Shown one piece after another: positions 11,295 through 20,900 of a stretch of 64,000 bases of DNA. The translations under genes and the position numbers were made by a program. The notes under the pieces were generated by a model. The model saw only the letters and a program-made list of their open reading frames with translations, made no database searches and had not been told where the DNA came from. The stretch spans positions 3,596,001 to 3,660,000 of the forward strand of contig JBLDXI010000007.1 of assembly GCA_047495785.1 (NCBI GenBank), read 5' to 3'. Numbering within the stretch: position 1 is the stretch's first letter; every line of letters begins with the position of its first letter. Source of the DNA: Lepidodermella squamata. Taxonomy: Eukaryota; Gastrotricha.

Positions 11295-13691
11295 TCAGCG
11301 TAACATGATGCAGCGGTGCATGGTAGCGTAGAAGCCCTTCCAGAATATTACTGCTGAAGTCACAGCAGAAAAAACGATCAGAATAACGGACGCAGCAACA
11401 TGTTGATCACTTGCTGACGCAGATCGACCGAGAAGATAAATCATGGCGACAGCAGAAATCAGGAAACTTGACGAGTTAATCAGAGCCAGGCGGACGTAAA
11501 CCACCTCGCCGTTAGACAACTCCATCCTTGCCGTTTTCAGTGAATAGGAGATGAAGTCGCCACAACACAGCCATATCGCGTTGATAGCAGCGAGGCATAA
11601 CAGCCAAGCGACCTGATAATTTGATCGGCAGACGCGTGAATTTGACTGAAAAAACGTATCTAGCACTTCATTGTAGCGTTGGCTAGATTTGCTGGTCTCC
11701 ACGAGACTGAAGCCGTCAATGCTGAACCAGATTGCAACAATAACTAAGTTTGTCATCGAGAAGCCGAGCACGTAGAAAATCAAGCGCATCCAAGTTTCCG
11801 CAATTCGATCAGACGGCACTTTGTTTCTTCTTCTCGAACTCGATAACGGGTTTGATGTCAACCTCCTGACGGCTAAATCTACGACGCTTTGACTCTCAGC
11901 TCGAAATGTGAAGAAGGCAGCGTAGTAAATAAAATGCCTTGCGACAAGTACACCATTGACAAAGCTGACTCCTGCAACAGCCGATGCGACTTGAAAATAG
12001 CACAGCCAATCGCCATTAAAGATTGTTTGCAGAGGAATTGCGTAAAATAATGATGCCATGTCACACCCCATTAAACCTAGCAACATTAAGATTTTCACCT
12101 GCCAATAAACCCCATGTCCTCCCGCTGAAGCTCGTGCAAGCCTCAGCATCTGTTTGAATGATAACAAAAAATGAGTGACGAAAAGGGTCGCGCCAAATCC
12201 TGCAAGAGAGGCAGACATAGCAGGTGTTATGTTATCGTCGATTGTTTGATAAAGTGGCCCATCTCTTGGAGGTTTTCCATTCTTTGTTTGCCAAGCTACT
12301 GCACCCAACTGAATAGCTCGGTAAGTCGAATCATTGAGCACATCAGTTCCTGGTTCGTGAATGATCCTGTAGACAGTTTGAAACCCTCTTTCTGGTGACC
12401 ATTGCGCTATTATTTGGGGCTCGTCGTCCATGTGCAGCCGAGCTGAAAACTTCTGATACCCAACGAGAAGTCCCCTGAACTCAATCAGGCCGACACTTTC
12501 GTTCGCAACCTTCATAACTAATCCAGGGTGCGTAGTCATGTCCCTTAATGTAAGATTTTCTCTTTTTCGTAGCTGGTTTTCGGTTTCATTCAACGCTTGT
12601 AACACAGCAACCATGTTATCGTGGCACCGATGACGTAATATGTATTCGACAGAGCGTCGTTTATTCGTCATAATGTCAAATCGGCGTTCGAATTCAACTA
12701 GATCGTAGCCGAATGTAGTCGCTCCGTTGTTTTCTGAAGCTGCAGGGACTGTTCCGATGTAGAATGCCCTCATAACCTGGGCGATGAGAGCCGATCTTGG
12801 ACAGTCAGGCATATAAGGATCAGGGTAGTCATTAGGGTCGTTGAATGTAATTGTTGGAGCGGAAAATATATATTTACACCCTGACATACCTTTTAGGTAA
12901 GCCAAGCATAGAAAATCTAGGAATGCCGGACCAGTCCCATCCAGGAATATGATTCTAGCGTTTTGCCTTCGCAAAGACTCGACTGTTTCTAGATTCGGTC
13001 TGTCAAGGAACATGTCGTACCAAATCACATCCATGCCAGCATTAATCGCCGATTTGTAGAAAAATTCAGCTGTGTTATAATCATAGGCGTTTAAGCCATC
13101 TGCTAGTATCGCTATTCTGTTCCATTTTCCAATAGCTTTTGCCAATCTAATCCGAGCGAAAGCCATCATTTCCGCGGGCATGCGGCTTGAATACCAATTT
13201 TTGTACAATTTTCGGTTTTCTGTCGCGGTTGGCGAAGCGCATCCGTTGCAGATCATCACAGAATTCAGATGATGGAGAGTAGCAGCGGCTGGTAAACACC
13301 CTGGAGTTAGTAAACCACCGGATATGATCGGCGACTGGTAGTAACCTCGCTTCTCTGGTTGCTGAAATGACTGAGTGTACGACATTATTCCTTTCAACGT
13401 TTCAAATCCCAGAAAGCCTTCCGTTGCCGGTTCCATTTCGATGTGATAGTCGGGCAAGAAGTCTGATCTTTCATTAGCAGCGTCGATTGCGATCTGCATT
13501 GATGGAATGCATGTAAGACCGTCGAGGGGCGGGAATCCGGTGATGGAAGCGAAGGCGAGGACGGAAAGCCGATGTGGCTTTGTAGAGTTTGATGTTGTTT
13601 GATTGCTTTTGCCGACGCTTTTTCCCATGATCGCACAGGCAAATATTATTGCAAATATTTTATTATTTTCGCCTGCTAACATTTTTTTCAC
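11295..13691 (-). CDS. Class C (GABA-B-like) G-protein-coupled receptor, copy B
   Basis: A 798-residue single-exon paralogue of copy A with the same layout: signal-like N-terminus, Venus-flytrap ectodomain and seven helices. The tail is again very short (MHRCIMLR). The ectodomain from YRL/HRLSVLAFASITG to PPRDGPLYQ differs from copy A at only scattered residues (for example CKYIF for SKYIF). From the first helix on, differences are frequent (LFVTHFLLSFKQML against LFLIHVTLSIKHTL), and one Ala/Arg-rich stretch before helix 6 is missing here. The pair looks like a tandem duplication whose ligand-binding half has been homogenised, or is under strong constraint, while signalling parts diverged. 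Ligand and coupling are unknown. Confidence 0.8.
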   Translation of the reverse strand: MKKMLAGENNKIFAIIFACAIMGKSVGKSNQTTSNSTKPHRLSVLAFASITGFPPLDGLTCIPSMQIAIDAANERSDFLPDYHIEMEPATEGFLGFETLKGIMSYTQSFQQPEKRGYYQSPIISGGLLTPGCLPAAATLHHLNSVMICNGCASPTATENRKLYKNWYSSRMPAEMMAFARIRLAKAIGKWNRIAILADGLNAYDYNTAEFFYKSAINAGMDVIWYDMFLDRPNLETVESLRRQNARIIFLDGTGPAFLDFLCLAYLKGMSGCKYIFSAPTITFNDPNDYPDPYMPDCPRSALIAQVMRAFYIGTVPAASENNGATTFGYDLVEFERRFDIMTNKRRSVEYILRHRCHDNMVAVLQALNETENQLRKRENLTLRDMTTHPGLVMKVANESVGLIEFRGLLVGYQKFSARLHMDDEPQIIAQWSPERGFQTVYRIIHEPGTDVLNDSTYRAIQLGAVAWQTKNGKPPRDGPLYQTIDDNITPAMSASLAGFGATLFVTHFLLSFKQMLRLARASAGGHGVYWQVKILMLLGLMGCDMASLFYAIPLQTIFNGDWLCYFQVASAVAGVSFVNGVLVARHFIYYAAFFTFRAESQSVVDLAVRRLTSNPLSSSRRRNKVPSDRIAETWMRLIFYVLGFSMTNLVIVAIWFSIDGFSLVETSKSSQRYNEVLDTFFQSNSRVCRSNYQVAWLLCLAAINAIWLCCGDFISYSLKTARMELSNGEVVYVRLALINSSSFLISAVAMIYLLGRSASASDQHVAASVILIVFSAVTSAVIFWKGFYATMHRCIMLR

Positions 13692-14410
13692 TTGTTCGGC
13701 AGATGAAATATTTCGTCTAGATTAATTTAGCGATCTCAGCCTCCTTTCAGCTCAACTTTTGGAATAGAATTATTAGCTGATGTGCCCAATTAGCAATTAT
13801 ATTTCCCCTAATTGGTAATTAAGAATGCCGGAGTTCTCAGTTAATTTGTGCTATCTGCTATCGGTGAGCCTTTGCAAGAGGATAGCGGCAATTTCTTTCA
13901 GACGGCGCAAAATTCCTGAGGTAATTGTACCCTCAAGCTTGCAGTCACGATTCAGCGAATCAGAGGAAGTTGTTTGTGCATCTCGAAATTTTACTATGAA
14001 ATATGAAATTAGCAAGGCTTCGGTTTCGTGTCATTCTTCTCTAATGGCTTATTATTTTCGATCGCCCTGAGCACCGCCTGAGCACCGAACTATTCGTGTC
14101 CACAAGCAAACCACTCACTGGTGAGATATGATATCAATTTCTGTTGAGCATCATATCAACCGCAATATATATCAGTTATTAGTTGCTGTCTGAGCCAATC
14201 AAGCACGTTCCAAGTAAAGCTAGTTCAACTTTATATCACTGGCAGCGCCTATTTCTCTTCAACTGCGATGCCATCCTCTATTTTGGAGCTTGAGAAATGA
14301 CTGATTTCGAGCAATTACGAAGAACCTACGGTTGAAGGTTGATGGCTATAATAGTGCAAAAAGAGACGAAAAACAAAAAATAAAAGATAAAAGGTCACTT
14401 TTATTCAGCT
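13692..14410. other. Intergenic stretch upstream of GPCR copy B
   Basis: Diverged duplicate of the copy-A upstream flank (13705-14010 against about 6890-7190). No gene is seen. The end near 14400 carries the AATAAA of the next minus-strand transcript (GAAGCTGAATAAAAG). Confidence 0.5.
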
Positions 14411-14737
14411 TCAAAATACGTAAAACCAAAAGTTGGCACTAGTCAAAATTAAACCGATATTCAAGTGTCTGAGAATAAATGAAATGACGATGTCCGTCAT
14501 CAATTGAAGCTGTAGTTGTTCTCCGCAGTCGCTGTCCTTCACGCTTTTGCCCTTCGCATTGAGTTCTTTCAGCTTTTTGCGAAGGTCCTCCAACGAATTC
14601 GACCTGTGCTTCTTCGGCACTAGAATCTGCACCTTGCCGCCACCCGCAATCACTTTGCCGTTAGCTACAGTTGCAATGACCGGCGTTGGACTTTCGGCCC
14701 GGCGTGACGAACCTCGCGTTCCGGCCTCAACGCGCAT
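14411..14737 (-). CDS. Small uncharacterised basic protein
   Basis: A 108-codon frame that starts with MRVEAGTRGSSRR, has a Gly/Val segment (VIATVANGKVIAGGGKVQILVPKK), a charged helix-prone stretch (SLEDLRKKLKELNAKGK) and a hydrophobic C-terminus. A canonical AATAAA lies 5-10 nt past the stop, supporting a real transcript end. No family is recognised. It could be a last exon, because the frame stays open upstream of the chosen ATG. Confidence 0.4.
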   Translation of the reverse strand: MRVEAGTRGSSRRAESPTPVIATVANGKVIAGGGKVQILVPKKHRSNSLEDLRKKLKELNAKGKSVKDSDCGEQLQLQLMTDIVISFILRHLNIGLILTSANFWFYVF

Positions 14738-15426
14738 GCACTCGTCTTTGTGGCGAATATTTCAGCTTGCAAAACGTAAGCGCCAATGAGCAGTTTTCCA
14801 TTGAGATCATTGGTGATTTCCTTCTAGAAAGTCTTTAATATTGGCAACTAGGAACCATCTGACATTTAACGAGTATTCTCATCTAATATATAAGAAAATT
14901 AAACTTTGAAGAGGGATGTAACCCCAAAACCCTATAATAAATGTTGTGCTCTTGCGGCTCATTCCCGTGACCCAGGGCTTGTAAATATTCCCGATCATCA
15001 AAAGCCATAATGCACTGAGACTAATGCACCATTGCTACAACGTCGCGAACTAATATAGACTTTCAGGTTAGAAATCCCTCGAAGTGATAATTATCAGGTT
15101 ATAATCGCTTTCCCACGAAAACTATTCGCCACACCTCCTGTCAAGTTGTTGGCTCTGTTTTCACCTTAGATAACGCCAAAACGGCTGAAACTAGAGCGGA
15201 ATAAATGTCTTGAAAACGCGCTCGGAACTTAACTTATTGTTATCATGTTCCACAGGGTTTATTAACCCGATAAAAAATTAGAACTCGAAAGGTGACGTGA
15301 GTGGAACTCTTATCTACGCACCTTATCCGACAGCGTTGGCACTGCCCTTTCACTAAGAAGATACATAATTAGACTTGAACACTTCAAACAAACACACTCG
15401 TAATTTGGACCCAAAGCTGTGTAGCT
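14738..15426. other. Intergenic stretch
   Basis: Divergent spacer between the small minus-strand gene and the MACPF gene, presumably holding both promoters. No repeat or RNA gene is recognised. Confidence 0.4.
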
Positions 15427-17673
15427 ATGTTAAGTTTATTCGCCTTCCTCTTGCTTCTGCATGCGTCGCAGGCCGAAATCAAAAAGATGCCGAACATTGA
15501 CTACCTCGGCCGCGGCTACGATGTGATCTATGGAGACCCTCATGGTAATGCAGCGGACCCTGGCTTCAGGCAGGCAATTTTTGACTTCACCTACGACAAA
15601 AATAAGCTATCCGGCGACGGAAGTTGGTACATTCCAGATGGCGCCCAGGTCCTGCAAGCGACGACGTGTTCATACCGCGCTGACGCCGAAACTGTGCACG
15701 GCACAACGAGTTACATGAACTCGCTGGCTGTCGACGTTTCAGTGTCCGGCGGCGGCTGGGGCCAGAAGTTCAGCTCGAGCACGTCGTACAAACACGTCGC
15801 GCAGAGAACGTCGGAGTCTCGGACATCGTTCGTTGAGACGGTCGCGAAATGCTCAACCTACAAAGCTGCGATTGATGCCTACATCCCGTTTGGCGTTACC
15901 CCCAACTTCGCCGCAGCTGTTCGGTCGCTGCCAACGGTTCGCGATGACTACCAATACTCGCTGTTTGTTAAAACTTTCGGCACGCACTACCTCATTTCGA
16001 TGACAATGGGCGCGAAGGCTGTTGTTCGAAGTGAGTTCGACGAAATGGCGTGGTCGACGATGGATATGGAAAATTTCAACGTTAAAGCGGGCGCGGAATG
16101 GTCGTTTTTCGGCATCACTGGCAGCATGTCGACGGCGACAGCGACGGAGAAACAGGCTGCGGAAACCTTCGACAGCAAACGCATGGCCCATTCCGAGTAC
16201 TACCTAGGCAGCAGGCCGTCGACTGATGGCCGCTGGGAGACCTGGGCGGCAAATTCGGCGAATTCGCCCATGCCAATAACCTACGAGCTGCGACAGGTAG
16301 AATTTTTCCGAGTCTAGTCTTATATCTGATCGGAAAATAAGTGTAACCCTCAGCCCTCAAATACCTTCCAAATCAAGCCTTCAGCCAAATTCTATGAGGC
16401 GTAGAATTCACTATAACACTGAATCCCCGTTAGTTTCTTGGGGATTCAGGGGGAACCCTGGGGATACCTTCAAATGGTATGATGGGAAATTTAGAGGCCC
16501 CATTTATTCGCAAATCTACAGAAAACCTTGGTTGAACCGACGAATTGTCAAAATCGCCATTGGCTGGACTAGATCCTCCTTCGTACACTACCAACGCCAA
16601 AGCATGCAATTTCATATAAGGAAAGAAAATCCTGAATTTTCCGGGTTCGATCGCGGTGGTTCTGTCCAGCCAATAGCGATGATTTCGCAATTCTACAAAG
16701 TTTCCAGTGAAACTGCGAAAAGGCATAAAACGTTCCTATAGTTGCATTTCGAGTAAAACTACCCCAGGTTTTCCAATTCAAAAGTGAAACATGCCGCAAT
16801 TTCAGAAAATGTATGGGATTGGCAAGCTTTCATAATTTCAGCCTTAGCTCTAATAGTCGAATAATCTAAGGCGAATCTAAGTAATGAATCTTTTCTCTAT
16901 AGATTTCGGAACTGCTGAAAACCAGCTACCTTCCAAGCGAAAACTCGGCCGAACTTGCTGCGAAACGGTCTCAACTAGAAGATTACTACGCCAACTACTG
17001 CCGCTACAACCAAGGCGTATGCACCGACCCAACAGGCGATAACGTTCCAGTTCGCATGAACTCACTAATCACGCCCATCAAATACTCCGAGTCTGTCACG
17101 TGCCGCCCCGGTTACTCACTGCTATTCTGCGGCCAGAAGAACTTGCCGTATGGCACTACAGCCGAACCCTACCGCAAATCGTACCCTCAAGGCGACGCAA
17201 CGTGCGGCTGCTACGACTGGCACGGCATGGAGTGTGGCCTGTGGTGCTCGAACGCTGCAAAAGACAAGCAAATCATAACCCGACAAGGCTGGGCAACGTG
17301 GTCAGTCGAGTGCCCGTGGGGTAGCAAAGTCCTTGGCTGCCACATGTTCCCGAACGGCGCCGACACGGAAAAGTGGCGGCAGACGTATCCGTCAGACGAC
17401 GGCAACTCGTGCCAATTTTACGACGCTTTCGGCGGAACGGGTTACGCGACTTGCGCCGCGAATCTGTACAATTACGAGGTTCAGAAGGCGTACGGCACTG
17501 GCACGTGGCGCGTCAAGTGTTCGCCGGGCAATTTTGTGCTTGGCTGTGGCATTAAGCCGGCGTTTGGCGACTGGGATAAGTGGCGCGAGCACTACGTGTC
17601 GGCTATCGACACTTGCACGTGCTCTGACAGATACGGCGCAATGTGCTACGCATCTTGCGGCAAATTTAAATAA
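15427..17673 (+). CDS. Secreted MACPF-domain protein with three C-terminal cysteine-rich repeats
   Basis: Two exons (15427-16296 and 16903-17673) give 546 residues in frame. A signal peptide (MLSLFAFLLLLHASQA) precedes a MACPF domain with the family signature FGTHYLISMTMGAK at about 190. The usual transmembrane-hairpin regions are present around the glycine-rich SVSGGGWGQKF. MACPF proteins are secreted pore formers or relatives used in immunity, egg defence or development. The second exon encodes three tandem units of about 55-60 residues, each with a W-x-V-x-C or similar opening, VLGC/LFCG, an aromatic YP or HY, and paired cysteines. The layout recalls MACPF plus a disulphide-rich C-terminal domain, as in snail egg perivitellins. 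Activity is not shown by sequence. An AATAAA overlaps the stop, with another at 17722. Confidence 0.85.
16395..16745. repeat. Foldback-like sequence in the MACPF intron
   Basis: The 606-nt intron contains a short perfect hairpin (CTGAATCCCC near 16421, GGGGATTCAG near 16440) and a longer imperfect inverted pair (16551-16569 and 16664-16686, core GTCCAGCCAAT). This looks like a small inverted-repeat element; an open frame across it is accidental. Confidence 0.45.
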
Positions 17674-17942
17674 ATTTTCGCTTACAAAGAACGCGCTATT
17701 TTTATCAAATTATTGCAAGACAATAAAAATAATGAAAAATGATGTTCTTTTTTTGATTGAACAAATATTTTGATTTGATTGAAATTTTTTGCTGAAATTC
17801 CAAATTTGAAGGTTTCAAATCAAATAAATCAAATAAATAGATGCACAATTTAGGGATTTCTACCTTTTGTTTTAATGAAATAAAATATTCTCCGAATGAT
17901 CGAAAGAGTTGTACGCCGAGTTGTACTTCGTTTTCTGTTGCA

Positions 17943-20900
17943 TCTCTTGCGAGGCTGGCTGCGTTCATTTCCAGCTTGGAAGTGTTACAAATCACCATTC
18001 GAAAGGGCTACGGCATCGCTGATCTCGGGACTGTTTTGGCGATGTTGTACCAGAAAACTGGCCTCAAGAACATTGGCATGATGTTTTTGATAACTGATGC
18101 GCAAGTTGCGGACGAGCGGTTCCTTGCGTTGATCAACGACATGTTGGCATCGGGCGAAATTTCTGAGCTGTTCAGCGACGATGAAATGGAAAATGTGTTG
18201 AGTTCAATGCGGATTGAGATTATAGGCACTGGAATGGACAACTCGCGTGAAAACTGCTGGACCTACTTTATTAACAAGGTACGCTTCACAGAGTAATAAT
18301 GATGAGTTTTTGGTATTTCTGATCCTATATCGAAGACGGTAACAGAAAGAACAACATTTTCAGTGCATAAAAATAGCAAAATGACTAGAAAACAAAATGA
18401 TTTGTTCTGAAGTTTGCAGTAATTCGTATTTGATTGAATCAGAAAATTACGGCTAATGCATAAACATTCAGGCCAAAAAAGGAGTCGAGCATGAACAGGA
18501 AAGCTGCCATGTCAAAAGCTCTTGCGCAAGTGAGGCTCATGTGGAGGGGAGCGATGTTGATTACTTTTTTCATCAGCTCCTTATTTCGCGCTGTAACCGA
18601 AACCATAGCAGCTTCGTAGAGCGCCAAAGCGCCTGTCATTCCGCTAAGAATCAAAATGTATTCAGCCATTAGTACAGACTCGCTTGTATCGGGAAGCTCC
18701 CGGCGGATGTCTGATTGCGTTACGATAAGGCTCAGAAGAAGGGTCGCCGTAAAAACTGGCCGGTCTGGAATGTTTGGCTGAAGGATGAGAGATCCGAAAA
18801 CCAGGGTTGTAATGATGCAGCTAGGTGCAAAGCTATTGATCAGGTAAGGCCAGCTTTTTCGCGAGAAGGTGACTGTAAAACGAGCGTAACTAGACGTGCT
18901 ATTCTTTCTGAGCAGGGAAGTCGTAACACCTCGTCCGGAGAGAGTTTTCCCAAGTTCCCACAGCTCACTTTCGAAAGAACCATCAAATGACAGTTTTGCC
19001 AGTTGGAATTGCAGAAACATTTCCGACTCATCGAGTACGAAGGTGAAATCGCATTGTTGCGAATCAAATGGAAATTTGCGTAGTTTCAGGACACATTTCG
19101 ACTTGATCACGCCATATCGCATCCAGTGGAAGAATAAGGTTCGATTTGGTACAGTAGGATAGAAAACAGCCTGCGTTTGGTCTTCGAAGCCGCTCTTCAT
19201 GTAAATGTCTGTTGAAGTGTTTGCGAACTGCAGGCTTGGCACCCAAACATTTTGCCGATCTACTGCGTAGACGCGATCTGCTTCGCTGGCGTTCGGTGCT
19301 GTAGTCTGCCATGGACAGTTGAATACAGCCCATTGAACGGTCAGTCGAACACCGGCTGAAATTTCTCGAGCTTTTGCGTCAATGTCAAGCAACGCTTTGA
19401 ATTCCATCGAGATGTAGATTTTCATGCCGTAATCTGGTGACCTGAAAGGAAAATAAATTGCAAAAGAAGGACGATAACATCATTCTACTTTTAACCCTTT
19501 CATGGATATAGTGACGATTTCTGAATTTAGACTTCGAAAATTCACAGTAATTTCAATCATAGTGACGCCGAAATTGCGTCGCAAGAAAACAATAGAGCAG
19601 CCTGCAGGAATATGTCTTACAGGATGAATTTTTGTATTCAAGGATCCTTTAGTAAATGAGGACAGTAGGCGAAAAAAGAGCCGGTTTTGCTGCAAGGACG
19701 ACGAGTTTTGATTTTTTTATTTTTCTTGTACGCAATTTCGGCGTCACAATGATCTGATGAATTGTTGATCGCCCGATTGAGGAATACTACTTTTCAACGT
19801 TGGCTAGAAGGATTTCGAACGAGCGCGCCGTTATTTGGCACGGTCAGGACATTATAGTCTACCAGATATTGAAATTTCGAATTTTTTTCGAATCGAAATT
19901 ACGGGGGTTTCTGATCTTAATTTGATCGAACAAAATAACTACCGTGTCCGCCATAGTCTCATTGATCAATTATTATACGGAAAACGCTTAGGAAGCTGTT
20001 GATTTTGTCATTTAGACTGAACAATTCAAAATGTCACCCATGGCGGAGCTCGATTTTCTCATACAAATTTTCATTTTCAAAATCTGCTAGGGGGTACGCG
20101 GCACCCCCGTACCCCCCGCAGTCGGATCCCTGCATTAATATTTGATAAAATTTAGAAGCTTTCAGCCGCGCATTTCCTGTCACTGGCCTGAATCCCCTTC
20201 AACCGCGTGTTTACCGCTATTATTATAAAATGCAGCAAATGACGCACCTGACTTTCGGGGCGATGAAGTCACATGTCGTTATGTCCTCGATGGAAACTAA
20301 AGGCGTGATATTTCCATCAATGAGGTTCGGTATCGGAAAATCCGTAGGGTTCGTCATAAAATTGTAGCTCTTTGCTTCAGTTGTTGTTCCAAGTTGTGCC
20401 GACGATGAAAACGGTATGCTAGCGCTTGTAGACTCAACAGATGTTGATGACTTCCCCGTTGAAGATGGGCCTGAGCTGGAGTCTGTATTTACACTACTAG
20501 CAGAGGTTGCTGGCAGTGTCGTGCCTATTGAAGTCGTTTCCACCTTGCTGCAGTTGAACATTTTCACGTGATACAGGTCTATGTTATCTGAATTAGCCCC
20601 AGCTCTACTGCCCAAGCCGAAAACCATTCTTCTCCCGGCGAAAGAACTCGCGATTTTTACTGGTGATGTTGCGTTCGAAAACGGCCCGATACAGGTTCCA
20701 TTTTGCAAACAAAATCCCACCTGAAAAAATGGGAATTGATTAATTGAAATAAAATGTCCCATTGCAGGCAATTTGGTTATTTGCTACAACAATAGGAGCA
20801 TCTTCTACGATTTCGCCGAAGAAAGCGAACTTTCCGGTTGCGTTATACTTACCGAAACGTTGGTGCCATCGACAACTCGAACTTGATAGAGGATGAAGTT

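Noticed and set aside
16394-16741. 115-codon open frame inside the MACPF intron
   Set aside because: It overlaps inverted-repeat sequence, and removing the region as an intron gives a continuous MACPF protein.
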